A stretch of 42,730 bases of DNA from a virus. The notes under the pieces are model-generated. The model had not been told where the DNA came from, did not search any database, and was given only the letters and a program-made list of their open reading frames with translations. The stretch lies in the IMG/VR virus record IMGVR_UViG_3300042888_001512, positions 1 to 42,730 of that record; one strand, 5' to 3'. A program made the translations under genes and the position numbers. Positions within the stretch are counted from its first letter, which is position 1. Each line of letters starts with the position of its first letter. This document shows positions 24,138 to 32,728 of this stretch, piece by piece.

Positions 24138-24925
24138 TTCATATAATTTTGTCTAATAAATTGTTTTAATTCACAATTTTTAGGGTAATTAACTCTTTTA
24201 ACAGAGAAATAACCTTGATTGAATTTTTCAACAATTTGATTTATTGTTATTACCCAATTATAATTAGGTTTATTTGATGGGTCGTAAGTACCAAAGTAAG
24301 GTGGGAACTCCCATTGTTGTCCGCTAAGTAAAATCATATAAGGTAGAAAAATATTTATCATATCATCATTAGGGTAATATTCTAAACATTTGTCTAAATG
24401 CTGCTTAGCCAATAACATAACTTCTTTTGTTACTGTCATACATTCCCAATTAGCACTCATAGGTAAATCTATATTGTATTCTAGATATAAATTTTTAGGG
24501 TCCCAACGACCATATGGTTGCTGTAATGGAAACCCTACAATAGTTTTGTCTGAGTCTTTCCCATTATATGATGAAACCCAATCTTCAGTATTTAAAAATT
24601 GTGCATAATTAACACCTTTTTCAAAGTTAATTCCATTTATAAAGTATTGGTTAGATGAAACTAAACAAAAGTGTTCAAAACTATTTATTTCTTCTTCACT
24701 TATATTTTTAATTAAATCAATCAATGCACCAAAAATAAAACTAGAATGGTTTAAAGGACCAACCATATGACGCATTCTAATTTTAGGATGATCTAATGTT
24801 GGGTGATTAATCATGAAATCACAATTATCATGGAAATAAGATATGTTAGATATCATATCATCAACATCTTCAGTCGTATGTGTTGTTGAATGAGCAAATA
24901 TTATAAACGCTGTTTTAGATTTCAT
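24134..24925 (-). CDS. Possible GT14-like (core-2/I-branching type) glycosyltransferase
   Basis: The 263-residue protein begins TAFIIFAHSTTHTTEDVDDM, followed by FHDNCDFMINHPT, LVSSNQYFINGINFEKGVNY and a WECMTVTKE segment (about residues 170-180). This order resembles branching-enzyme-like transferases (GT14 and related), where SxxDxPL-type loops precede the acceptor site. No signal or membrane segment is present. Overlaps are 11 bases with the aldolase-like gene and 4 with the next gene. If correct it would add a branch sugar. The alternative is another GT-A family with a similar layout. Confidence in transferase function is moderate. Confidence 0.55.
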   Translation of the reverse strand: MKSKTAFIIFAHSTTHTTEDVDDMISNISYFHDNCDFMINHPTLDHPKIRMRHMVGPLNHSSFIFGALIDLIKNISEEEINSFEHFCLVSSNQYFINGINFEKGVNYAQFLNTEDWVSSYNGKDSDKTIVGFPLQQPYGRWDPKNLYLEYNIDLPMSANWECMTVTKEVMLLAKQHLDKCLEYYPNDDMINIFLPYMILLSGQQWEFPPYFGTYDPSNKPNYNWVITINQIVEKFNQGYFSVKRVNYPKNCELKQFIRQNYMK

Positions 24926-25913
24926 TTATAGTTTTTATTAATTCGTCAATTCTGTTGTGTATTGCTTGTTGTACTTCAGAATCTAAATTGTTATAATTCA
25001 ATTTATTTTTAAGTTCAATAAATTTAGGTTCAGAGAAAACATAATGACCACTTATGTTTATGATTTCTTCTTTGTTATCTTCTGGTATAAAATCAGCGTC
25101 AACCCATTTTACCCATCTTTTTGATTCATAACAAATTTCATAAAATTCATCTAGTAATTCTATATGATTAGTTTTAATTATGTTTAAAATAATTTTTGTT
25201 TCTATTTGTCCAAATTCTGGGGCAATATTGATACAGTTTAACCCATTATTAAATTTCGATTTAACTAATTCATTTGTTAGGTAATCACCATTATGTTCTT
25301 TTGAAATCATATCATGATTTCTGGCAACTTTAACCATTTCAATCAACCTATCTTGATTAAAATTACCGATGTTTGTGTTACCTTTTAATGCTGTTCCAGA
25401 TTGGATTACAGCGTATTTAATTTGGCCATATATGTCTAACGGTAGTAATTCTTTTAAGTCTTCTAAAAGATTGTTTAATTCTATTTCATTTGTTGGTCTG
25501 ATTGCTTCTTCAGTTCCAACCTCAAATAACATGTTTGGATTTAATCTATAACCTTTTAAAATAAATTCAACTGTGGCTAATAACCCATCACGATATTCTT
25601 TATGTTTTTTCCAAACATCAACATGTATTATATCGAAATATTTGCAATCTTCAATAAAAGAATCTATACCGTCATCTTCACTATACCCTTGTGATGGTCC
25701 AGCATGGTCTCTTACTAATAAGATTTTATTAGATTTGCTTCTTACATATTCGCAGAAGTCTTTAGTTGTCCAATTGTTAACATAACCACCATTAAACTCT
25801 ACTTGCCTTCTAGATGGTATTAACCCAATTTCAACGTTATTTTCATTTGAGTAATTAATAATTGCGTCAACAATATTTTTACTCATCGGTCCTATAAATA
25901 TTTTTGGTTTCAT
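24915..25913 (-). CDS. GatZ/KbaZ-type tagatose-bisphosphate aldolase-like protein
   Basis: GatZ/KbaZ proteins are TIM-barrel partners of the class II tagatose-bisphosphate aldolases. The 332 residues show the family segments IGLIPSRRQVE (about 31-41), LLVRDHAGPSQGY (about 65-77), LFEVGTEEA and KEHNGDYLTNE (about 205-215), all in the expected order. Typical GatZ is about 420 residues, so this is a shorter version. No GatY/KbaY catalytic partner is seen, which suggests it works alone, perhaps building or cleaving an unusual sugar precursor. It is followed (upstream in sequence) by a nucleotidyltransferase-kinase, cupin and HAD phosphatase in the same transcript. Reaction unknown. Confidence 0.8.
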   Translation of the reverse strand: MKPKIFIGPMSKNIVDAIINYSNENNVEIGLIPSRRQVEFNGGYVNNWTTKDFCEYVRSKSNKILLVRDHAGPSQGYSEDDGIDSFIEDCKYFDIIHVDVWKKHKEYRDGLLATVEFILKGYRLNPNMLFEVGTEEAIRPTNEIELNNLLEDLKELLPLDIYGQIKYAVIQSGTALKGNTNIGNFNQDRLIEMVKVARNHDMISKEHNGDYLTNELVKSKFNNGLNCINIAPEFGQIETKIILNIIKTNHIELLDEFYEICYESKRWVKWVDADFIPEDNKEEIINISGHYVFSEPKFIELKNKLNYNNLDSEVQQAIHNRIDELIKTINEI

Positions 25914-25925
25914 ACACCAAATATA

Positions 25926-27476
25926 TTATTTATAAAACACTTTGTAAAGATTAAAGCGACCAAAATAATATAAAAACTCACCCATTTTGTAATCATGTAA
26001 TGGCGACATGTTTAACCATATGATTGCTGTCAGTGTTTGAACCTTTTTTAAATCTAATCCATTGTCAAGAATCCACTTATGTAACTTTTCTCTACAATTA
26101 GTTAAAATATCACTTCTTAAAATATCACATTTAATACCGTTTGATGATTTTTTAACTGAGAATAATTCTTTATGGACAATATCGTGATTGAATAATAAAT
26201 TGTGATTTAATTTAGCTAAGTCATAATAGATGTCACCATTTTTTAAATCACCACCAAAATCTTGTCTCCAATCTAACAAAACAAATTCACGATTACCTTT
26301 ATAAATTATATTATCTAAAATGTAATCACCATGAAATTGATAATAAGTGTCTGAGCATAACCAATTTTTATTTATTTCTTTTATCATATCAATAACTGGT
26401 GGTACTACCATACCATTGATGGTAATTTCTTCATCACTTATTTTATTATCATTAAATAATTTTTGTAATCGTTCATAAGTTTTATCAAAATAAAACTTTT
26501 TAGTTATTTTTTTAAAGTCTTCAGACTGACCATGTTTAACCCATAGGTTGTTTTTACTCCAATCTAAAAAATCTTCAAAAATAATTTCATTTACTGACGT
26601 TGCTAATAAATCACCAGCAGCATATTCGTATTTGTAAAAATTATCTTTACTATCAATCAATTTAGGTGTTAAACCATATAGTTGTTTACATCGTTCAACT
26701 CTGTTAGCACAAATTGTTTTATTATAGAAAAATTTAATAACAAAATCATTAAATAAAAATATTGATTCATCTACTTTATCTAACAATTCAAATTTGTCAT
26801 ATATAACTTCTCTGGCATGTTTTAATTCAAACACATTACCTATGTCTAACCAATTAAAATATTCTTTTGTTTCCCATTTAATATTCATTCGATTGATTGA
26901 GTGACAATCGCTTAATGTTGTATCGCTAGTATCTGCTTCATATTCCTCTTGTAGTGAATCCCAAAACAGTTTATAATCTTTTATACCAGCAAGTCCAATA
27001 TAAGCAAAATTAGACGTTAAATCACCTTTATCATTTATCATTCTATTAGGGATAAAAGATAAAGTTCTATATTGTGAATTGTTTTCTTTGAATTGACAAG
27101 CTAACCAGTTTTCTGTTGGTTCTTTAATTTCTTCAGTTATAATAGTATCAGCTGCATGAAATATAAATGGACATCGTAATTCATCTTTAGCTTTTAACAT
27201 TGAGTAACCAAGTGATGAACCTTCACCTTCATATTTATCAACTTCTATAAATGTAATTTTTCTTTCTGGATAAGCTAGTGTTAAAAAATCTTTAACTTGT
27301 TCTCCAAAATAACCAACAGTTACAACTAATTCAACTTCTTTAGGATATGCTTCTACGATATATGATATCGCTGGTTTTTTACCAACTCTAACTAAACATT
27401 TATTAGTGTATTTAGTTAAATCACCTAATCTAGAACCAACACCACTAGTAGTTATTAAAACTTTATACTCGACCAT
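25926..27476 (-). CDS. Bifunctional sugar nucleotidyltransferase and APH-type kinase
   Basis: Residues about 1-235 form a nucleotidyltransferase: LITTSGVGSRLGDLTKYTNK (GxGxRL, with Lys of the following KCL/KKP), and FIFHAADTII with the metal-binding Asp. Residues about 240-516 form an aminoglycoside/choline-kinase-like phosphotransferase with the Brenner motif FHGDYILDNIIY (about 379-390) and LLDWRQDFGG (about 402-411). The fusion would phosphorylate a small substrate and then activate it as an NDP derivative, much as separate LicA and LicC do for choline. It overlaps the cupin gene by 14 bases. Donor nucleotide and substrate are unknown. Confidence 0.85.
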   Translation of the reverse strand: MVEYKVLITTSGVGSRLGDLTKYTNKCLVRVGKKPAISYIVEAYPKEVELVVTVGYFGEQVKDFLTLAYPERKITFIEVDKYEGEGSSLGYSMLKAKDELRCPFIFHAADTIITEEIKEPTENWLACQFKENNSQYRTLSFIPNRMINDKGDLTSNFAYIGLAGIKDYKLFWDSLQEEYEADTSDTTLSDCHSINRMNIKWETKEYFNWLDIGNVFELKHAREVIYDKFELLDKVDESIFLFNDFVIKFFYNKTICANRVERCKQLYGLTPKLIDSKDNFYKYEYAAGDLLATSVNEIIFEDFLDWSKNNLWVKHGQSEDFKKITKKFYFDKTYERLQKLFNDNKISDEEITINGMVVPPVIDMIKEINKNWLCSDTYYQFHGDYILDNIIYKGNREFVLLDWRQDFGGDLKNGDIYYDLAKLNHNLLFNHDIVHKELFSVKKSSNGIKCDILRSDILTNCREKLHKWILDNGLDLKKVQTLTAIIWLNMSPLHDYKMGEFLYYFGRFNLYKVFYK

Positions 27477-27816
27477 ATTTATCTTCTATTCTAATAACGT
27501 CATCTAGAAAATTTGTAGAACTTTCTAAATACAAACTGTCAACGATTGCCGACATTCTGTGAACTACAAATGGTTCAATAGTGTAATACTCACCTTCATT
27601 TAAAATCATTTCGGTTAAGGTGTCTTTGTCTGGACCAATTTCAAATTTAATTTGACCTTTTAAAACATAAAAAGATTCATGTTTTTTCTCATGGTACTGT
27701 AAGCTGCAACTATTTCCAGCTGTCATGAATAATTCTTTAACAACATAATTTTCATTAACTTCAATCCATTTTTCCCATCCCCATGGTTTATCAACTTTTG
27801 TAACTTCTTTTTTCAT
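27463..27816 (-). CDS. Cupin of the mannose-6-phosphate isomerase C-terminal type
   Basis: This 117-residue single cupin starts KPWGWEKWIEV, the signature segment of type II phosphomannose isomerase and GDP-mannose pyrophosphorylase C-terminal domains. It continues with SLQYHEKKHESFYVLKGQ (residues about 38-55), giving the two His and Glu metal ligands, and later PFVVHRM with the last His. It may isomerise or epimerise a phosphosugar. It lies between a HAD phosphatase and the nucleotidyltransferase-kinase, overlapping the latter by 14 bases, so it is probably a step in the same activation pathway. It is shorter than a full PMI, and substrate is not determined. Confidence 0.83.
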   Translation of the reverse strand: MKKEVTKVDKPWGWEKWIEVNENYVVKELFMTAGNSCSLQYHEKKHESFYVLKGQIKFEIGPDKDTLTEMILNEGEYYTIEPFVVHRMSAIVDSLYLESSTNFLDDVIRIEDKYGRV

Positions 27817-27817
27817 A

Positions 27818-28177
27818 TTATAAATCTTTTATTGAATTTATACCTTCATTTCGTTTAAGGTTTATTGCTATTGCTGTGTCATGTTCTTTGTCTTTTTTTC
27901 TATCATTGACAACAACTCTGATTCCACCTCCTAGACCCATTATTAATTGATCATAAAAAATACCTAACTCAGCTAATTGTTTAACGGTTATATCTCTAAC
28001 ACCTTCACGTCTTCCAGTTGTTAAAATAATGTTATAACCTTTTCTATCCCATTCAGATAACTTTTCTAAAGTGCCATCTAAAAGTCTAGGTGTTTTAGTA
28101 AATTGCTCTGCAATATTTTCGGAATGATCAATGAGTGTTCCATCAATGTCTAAAAAAATTGTTTTTGGTCTATTCAT
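27818..28177 (-). CDS. Small HAD-family phosphatase
   Basis: The 119-residue protein has an intact HAD motif I, IFLDIDGTLID (Asp10 and Asp12), motif II LTTGR, and a motif IV-like VVVNDRKKD (about residues 88-96). No cap domain is present, as in the capless HAD proteins found in capsule and LPS gene clusters. It lies 1 base from the cupin and 16 bases from the upstream glycosyltransferase-like gene. Likely it dephosphorylates a sugar phosphate in the same pathway as the cupin, kinase-nucleotidyltransferase and aldolase-like protein. Confidence 0.85.
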   Translation of the reverse strand: MNRPKTIFLDIDGTLIDHSENIAEQFTKTPRLLDGTLEKLSEWDRKGYNIILTTGRREGVRDITVKQLAELGIFYDQLIMGLGGGIRVVVNDRKKDKEHDTAIAINLKRNEGINSIKDL

Positions 28178-28193
28178 AATTTTATTTTTTTAA

Positions 28194-28886
28194 TTATAAT
28201 CTGTTTTTGTCAACATGTGAAGCGTAAAATTTTTCCACTGGAAATTGCCAATCTGTTTTGTGTGGTGGTAACCCAGATTTTCCACTAGGGCTTTCATTAA
28301 AAAGTACATCACCAAATAAAGAGCATTGTGTTAAATCATATCCTTGTTCTTCAAAAAAGAAACCATAACAACCTTCACAATAACCAGTTTCTGCTTTATT
28401 ATTTGGTAAAAATTTATTAGCCCCCATTTCTAGCATTCTTTTCATTACTTTATTTTTACAGAAAAAAATAGGACCATAACAACCGCTACCTTCATTAAGA
28501 TAATTATACTCAGATTCTAATGTTATTCTTTCACCCCATGTATTAAAATTACCTAACACTCTGTCAAAATTCATTAAAGTTACTAAATCACGTTCTTTAA
28601 GATAATCTAAATTAGCTTTAACTCTCATTGAATCATGCATGAAGAAATAAAATTCTTCATTAGGGTATTTGTTGTAAGCATGCCAATAAGCACCTACCAT
28701 CCAATTATTATTATTTACGTCTTCAATTATAACGTCATATTCTTTTAATATTTCAAAATATGTTTTATCGTTTGAATCACTATCAACAACAACTATTTTT
28801 TCAGTTGGATGATAGGTTCTAATATCTTTAACTAATTGAATAATAAAAGGAAAATTTGGATTATATTTGCATGATATAACAAACAT
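28194..28886 (-). CDS. Putative glycosyltransferase, GT-A type
   Basis: The 230-residue soluble protein begins MFVISCKYNPNFPFIIQLVKD and has KIVVVDSDSNDKTYFEIL (about residues 30-47), like the first half of a GT2 fold. FYFFMHDSMRVKANLDYL (about 79-96) replaces the usual DxD with HDS. The C-terminal part includes SGCYGPIFFCKNKVMKRM and ETGYCEGCYGFFFEEQGYD, which could be an acceptor or ED-type site. Translation is coupled to the upstream gene by TAATG. Context and fold pattern support a transferase; the lack of a canonical DxD leaves doubt. Confidence 0.6.
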   Translation of the reverse strand: MFVISCKYNPNFPFIIQLVKDIRTYHPTEKIVVVDSDSNDKTYFEILKEYDVIIEDVNNNNWMVGAYWHAYNKYPNEEFYFFMHDSMRVKANLDYLKERDLVTLMNFDRVLGNFNTWGERITLESEYNYLNEGSGCYGPIFFCKNKVMKRMLEMGANKFLPNNKAETGYCEGCYGFFFEEQGYDLTQCSLFGDVLFNESPSGKSGLPPHKTDWQFPVEKFYASHVDKNRL

Positions 28887-29542
28887 TATAAATAATTTTT
28901 TTCTTCGTATCTATGTAAATGTCTTTCATAGACGTTTATGTTTGAGTTGTGTGCTGATTTGTTGTCACCGTCAACCATCATTAACCAAAATTCAGCATTA
29001 TGTCTAATTGTTAAAATTGCTTTAGCATCTACTTTTGAAATTTCATCAATCAATGGTAGTTTTTTAATATGGTTTGAGTTAGCCCACCAGAAATTACCAG
29101 AATAATGTTTTGTTGGTTCTGTAACTAAATCAACACCATATGTGTCATAATTACCTAATTCTTTTACCGCTTGTTCATGCTGCTCAACATTAAAATATAA
29201 CATATACTTACGCCAATCATTTATACATTCATTATTAGGCCATGTAACACCTTTTGTATGAATATATAAAATTTTATCATTAGTTATTGTGTTTTTACAA
29301 TGTGTTTCTATTTGTTTCAACGTATAGAACTCACCAATGTTAATGTCAGATATTTGTTTAAATTTTATATCCCAATTTGTTGGGATGTTTAATTCACCAT
29401 TACCTACAACACATACATTTATAAAATCTGCTGTGTTAATTAAATTTGTTTTTGTTAATGACTCAAATATTTCATTAACAACTTCTTGGTAGTTACCAAT
29501 AGTTGCAACATGAACAAATACTATTATCTTATCCTTTAACAT
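28886..29542 (-). CDS. Putative glycosyltransferase resembling rhamnan-synthesis type proteins
   Basis: I use the ATG at 29542; a longer frame from 29599 would overlap the upstream methyltransferase much more deeply. The 218-residue protein begins MLKDKIIVFVHVATIGNYQE. The segment KILYIHTKGVTW followed by WRKYMLYFNVEQHEQAVKEL and HYSGNFWWANSNHIKKLP resembles the catalytic part of proteins annotated near polysaccharide transferases in O-antigen and rhamnan clusters, where HTKG and GNFWWA segments are typical. Soluble. It overlaps the methyltransferase by 14 bases and the next gene by 1. Sugar specificity unknown. Confidence 0.65.
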   Translation of the reverse strand: MLKDKIIVFVHVATIGNYQEVVNEIFESLTKTNLINTADFINVCVVGNGELNIPTNWDIKFKQISDINIGEFYTLKQIETHCKNTITNDKILYIHTKGVTWPNNECINDWRKYMLYFNVEQHEQAVKELGNYDTYGVDLVTEPTKHYSGNFWWANSNHIKKLPLIDEISKVDAKAILTIRHNAEFWLMMVDGDNKSAHNSNINVYERHLHRYEEKNYL

Positions 29543-30173
29543 AACGATATACAGAAATTCCTTTTTTATAAATTGTTTCGCTAATAAAGTCTTTTTCATG
29601 TTTTAATTCAGTAATTAACCCATTTTTTAATTTTCTATCAAATTCATCTGAACCAACATTAACAACTGTGTCATGGTAAATTACATAAGCGTTATCATCT
29701 AAAAAAGGTAATACTAATTCAGTATCTAATTTAATCCCATGTTCTGTATGGTCACCATCAATAAAAACCATTTGGAATTTAATATTTAAGCTTTCTAACC
29801 ACTTTCTTGCTTCTTCTGAATGACTATCACCAAAAAAACTTTTTAATTCACCAAAGTTCTTTAAATGATTAAAATTATTATCTCTAGCGTTAGGGTTGCC
29901 ATCATAACTAATCGATGGATGTACATTTAAATCCATCACATAAACATCTTTAATTTTTAAAAAGTCAGTAAAGATTCTAGTGTTCCCACCAGCAGCAACA
30001 CCTATTTCTAGGAAATTATTAATTTCAGTGTCTTGATAAGTTACTAAAAAATCTGTTATTTCTTCTGGACATTGTTGTAATTCATAACCTCCTTTGAAAT
30101 TACCTCCAAATACCTCTACGCAGTCTGAACCAGCGTTTAATACGAAATCTAATATTTCTTCTTTTGTTTTCAT
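29529..30173 (-). CDS. Class I SAM-dependent methyltransferase
   Basis: The 214-residue protein has the SAM-binding motif FLEIGVAAGGNTRIF (about residues 53-67), acidic residue YVMDLNVHP for the ribose hydroxyls (about 77-85), and VFIDGDHTEHGIKLD (about 136-150) followed by YVIYHDTV, typical of the Methyltransf_24/CmcI-like families that use a metal near the active site. It probably O-methylates a sugar or a small precursor. It lies 3 bases from the cupin gene at 30177 and overlaps the transferase-like gene downstream. Target not identifiable from sequence. Confidence 0.83.
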   Translation of the reverse strand: MKTKEEILDFVLNAGSDCVEVFGGNFKGGYELQQCPEEITDFLVTYQDTEINNFLEIGVAAGGNTRIFTDFLKIKDVYVMDLNVHPSISYDGNPNARDNNFNHLKNFGELKSFFGDSHSEEARKWLESLNIKFQMVFIDGDHTEHGIKLDTELVLPFLDDNAYVIYHDTVVNVGSDEFDRKLKNGLITELKHEKDFISETIYKKGISVYRYVKG

Positions 30174-30176
30174 AGT

Positions 30177-30497
30177 TTAATTTATATATTTATCATTATT
30201 TGATGATGGTGTTTTAACAACAACTGTAACAACATCAGTTATACATTTGAAATCGGTGGATTCATTTGGTTGAATGGTTATTATATTATCTTTTTTATAT
30301 TTTACACCATTCATTTCAACTTCACCTTCAACAATTACAGTGATTTCAGTTGCTATTTTATGGTGGTGTTTTTCTTCATAATCACCAGCTTTATATCGTT
30401 TAACCGCAACTTCAAAATGTTCATTATCGATTAAGGTTGGTTTAAAGTTACCAACAAACCAACCTTTAATATAATCATTTAAATTTGTAAGTGTCAT
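30177..30497 (-). CDS. Small single-domain cupin
   Basis: The 106-residue protein has VAVKRYKAGDYEEKHHHKIATEIT (about residues 30-52), in which the HHH cluster and a Glu supply metal ligands of cupin motif 1, followed by IVEGEVEMNGVKYKKDNI and a motif 2 region with no clear His. It is a different type from the phosphomannose isomerase-like cupin at 27463. Position between two methyltransferase genes (3 bases and 1 base) suggests a role in the same sugar tailoring branch, possibly an isomerase or an epimerase, or a binding protein. Function not known. Confidence 0.75.
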   Translation of the reverse strand: MTLTNLNDYIKGWFVGNFKPTLIDNEHFEVAVKRYKAGDYEEKHHHKIATEITVIVEGEVEMNGVKYKKDNIITIQPNESTDFKCITDVVTVVVKTPSSNNDKYIN

Positions 30498-30498
30498 C

Positions 30499-31206
30499 TT
30501 AATAAGTTAATAAAACACCAGTATCTTGAACCATTGTTCTGTTAGCGTCATTCCATTCTTCAAAATCCCATTTGTTTGTTGTCATATCATCATAAAAACG
30601 TCTAACTTCTTTTAATCTGATATCCCAAATATTATCAATAACAATTAACGTTTCTTTATGAGAAAACTTTAATGCGTGTTCCCAATCTTTTTTAGCACCT
30701 TCATATGAATGATCGCCATCAATAAAGATTAAGTCATAACCACCTTCTGGTGCTATACTTTCTAAAATATTATGGTTCATTTCAAATAACTCTTCGTTGG
30801 TATGATTTAAAAAATCTTTAAAAACAATACCTTCATCAGTTAATTTCCATTCATCGTAATCTGTTTTATAAGGATACCAATACATTGGTTTTATTCTTTT
30901 TGGTAAATTATCTGATGAACCATATCCATCACATCCACCTAATTTAATATCAAATGTGTGTATAATACCTTCATCTGGTTTTAAATATGTATCCATACCG
31001 TTTGACATCGATATAGTGCTATCGTAATGGTATGAACCAATTTCTAATATGTTATTAGGTTTTACCATTCTTACTAATGTATTTAAACATGCTCTACAAT
31101 GTGTTGCACATCCAGCATATTTTGTACCTTGAAGGATACCATTTTCTGGTCCTTTATCAATGTAGTAATCTTTAAAATTTTCTTTAATAAATTCTATTTT
31201 ATTCAT
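30499..31206 (-). CDS. Class I SAM-dependent methyltransferase (second)
   Basis: The 235-residue protein has ILEIGSYHYDSTISMS (about residues 53-68) as SAM motif I, TFDIKLGG for the ribose-binding acidic residue, and LIFIDGDHSYEGAKKDWEHA (about 159-178), followed by LIVIDNIW. The FIDGDHSYEG signature is that of the Methyltransf_24 family seen in cephalosporin hydroxylase-like and glycan-modifying enzymes. A CATHCRAC motif (about residues 33-40) precedes the SAM domain and is unusual. It is coupled by TAATG to the downstream putative transferase. Probably an O-methyltransferase for a sugar. Confidence 0.83.
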   Translation of the reverse strand: MNKIEFIKENFKDYYIDKGPENGILQGTKYAGCATHCRACLNTLVRMVKPNNILEIGSYHYDSTISMSNGMDTYLKPDEGIIHTFDIKLGGCDGYGSSDNLPKRIKPMYWYPYKTDYDEWKLTDEGIVFKDFLNHTNEELFEMNHNILESIAPEGGYDLIFIDGDHSYEGAKKDWEHALKFSHKETLIVIDNIWDIRLKEVRRFYDDMTTNKWDFEEWNDANRTMVQDTGVLLTY

Positions 31207-31988
31207 TAGAAATGTGGGTAATTTAATTGTATTGTTATTTTTGTGTTATTATTAGTTTCAATTTTTATATTATGGTCTAAATGGGAATTAAATTTATTTG
31301 ACACCTCATTTGAATTATTGTGTTCTAAAGCACCCCATTCAAAAGTTGTTTCTGGCATCATATTTTTTGTTTTAAAACCTTCATTAGTTATTAACCATAT
31401 TCCGTATAATATGAAATCAAAACACCACCAATCATTTATTATTTCATGATAATTATCTAATTTACTTAAATATTCATAAAACCTAAAAAAGGTGTTTTTT
31501 TCATATACATGTATTTCGTTAAACCACCAATATTGCGAAAAATTATTTGTTTCTTGTATTAAAATTTCGTTATTAATTAAGTTCATTTTTTCAGCAGTAT
31601 TTTTTATAACGTCACCACCTTTTAAACTGTTGTTCACTTTTAATATTTTTGAATCAAAAATTTCTTTATAAACAATATCAGTATCAATATTACGAACAAA
31701 TTTTATTTCACTATCTAAAACACCTATGTAATCGTAACGTTCAAATACGTCTCTCAACCCAAAAAGTTTTTTAACAGTAATTATACTACCACTATTAACT
31801 AATTCTTGATCTAAAATTATTGAATCGTATTTTTTATCTGTTAGTGTTGAAAACACTTTTGCTTCTTCAGAATTAGAAAAAACAAAAAATATATCATCAC
31901 TAGAATGGTATCTAAATGAGTCCAATAAATTAATACCATAACCAAAATGTGGTTGGTAAATCGGGATGATTGTCGCTGTTTTACTCAT
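31206..31988 (-). CDS. Putative glycosyltransferase
   Basis: I chose the ATG at 31988 (MSKTATIIPIYQPHFGYGIN); the longer TTG frame from 32027 would overlap the upstream gene. The 260-residue protein shows IFFVFSNSEEAKVFSTL, an acidic candidate donor site YIGVLDSEIKFV (about residues 88-99), and NDWWCFDFILYGIWL near the acceptor region. This layout resembles uncharacterised GT-A proteins of polysaccharide clusters. No membrane helix is clear. It follows the neighbouring transferase-like gene by 7 bases. A transferase role is likely from context, family not assigned. Confidence 0.58.
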   Translation of the reverse strand: MSKTATIIPIYQPHFGYGINLLDSFRYHSSDDIFFVFSNSEEAKVFSTLTDKKYDSIILDQELVNSGSIITVKKLFGLRDVFERYDYIGVLDSEIKFVRNIDTDIVYKEIFDSKILKVNNSLKGGDVIKNTAEKMNLINNEILIQETNNFSQYWWFNEIHVYEKNTFFRFYEYLSKLDNYHEIINDWWCFDFILYGIWLITNEGFKTKNMMPETTFEWGALEHNNSNEVSNKFNSHLDHNIKIETNNNTKITIQLNYPHF

Positions 31989-31995
31989 ATTTAAT

Positions 31996-32727
31996 TCAAT
32001 TACATGTGTTATATAGAGATTCAACAATTAGTTGAATCTCATGTGAATACTTCTTATGGTTTATATTGTTTATTATATTAATACCGTCTATAAATTCTAA
32101 ATGTTCTTTAAAGTTTTCAACAAAGTATTCACCTATTAATTTTTCAGAATAAAAATTTTCATCATCAAATTTTAGTTTTTTAACATATTCATAAACATTA
32201 CTTATGTTTTTTAAAATATTAAAATCACCAAAAATAAATTTATCTTCAACAACCCCAAAAATTTCATTTCTAAACAAATAAGCAGTATCTTTTACATTAA
32301 AATCAGAAATTATTTTGTTAGGTGTAATAAATGGTAAGTTATCTAACCTAGTGATTATCATAAAATCATAATTCTTTGTTATTAATTCAACACTTTTTTT
32401 AATTGAATCTAACATCGATAAATTTCTATAAGGGTATAAATTATGTATATTAGTTTTTATCGGTAAATCTAATTTTTTACATTCATCAATATACATACAT
32501 GTATTATAATCTCTTATTTCAAAATTGAAATTTTCTACGTCTTTCGTTAACCCATTGATTAATTCATCGTTAATTTTATTTTCATCAAATTCAGAAATAG
32601 AATCTGGTATTGAGTAATAAAAATTAATTTCATGTTTATTTTTATCACATAAATCGTAAATTCTATTCAGATTGTTTAAATTTGATGAATCACCTAAAAA
32701 ACCATAAAATACAACACAAATTTTCAT
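31996..32727 (-). CDS. Putative glycosyltransferase
   Basis: The ATG at 32727 is preferred to an upstream TTG (32736), leaving one base after the stop of the HAD-nucleotidyltransferase gene. The 243-residue protein begins MKICVVFYGFLGDSSNLNNL and contains YPYRNLSMLDSIKKSVELI and a candidate donor site MIITRLDNLPFI (about residues 123-134). TRLDN-type sites and the preceding helix pattern are seen in uncharacterised GT-A proteins next to capsule genes. The region LFRNEIFGVVEDKFIFGD may contact the acceptor. Soluble. Evidence for activity is indirect. Confidence 0.55.
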   Translation of the reverse strand: MKICVVFYGFLGDSSNLNNLNRIYDLCDKNKHEINFYYSIPDSISEFDENKINDELINGLTKDVENFNFEIRDYNTCMYIDECKKLDLPIKTNIHNLYPYRNLSMLDSIKKSVELITKNYDFMIITRLDNLPFITPNKIISDFNVKDTAYLFRNEIFGVVEDKFIFGDFNILKNISNVYEYVKKLKFDDENFYSEKLIGEYFVENFKEHLEFIDGINIINNINHKKYSHEIQLIVESLYNTCN

Positions 32728-32728
32728 A

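Noticed and set aside
25879-25913. A TATTTATA box at the start of the GatZ/KbaZ-like gene
   Set aside because: It lies inside the coding sequence just after the start codon and encodes conserved residues, unlike the intergenic late boxes.
29543-29599. N-terminal extension of the transferase-like gene at 28886
   Set aside because: It would overlap the upstream methyltransferase by 71 bases; the ATG at 29542 gives a normal short overlap and a typical first strand.
31989-32027. TTG-started extension of the gene at 31206
   Set aside because: It overlaps the upstream gene, while the ATG at 31988 leaves a 7-base gap and begins with a typical GT strand.
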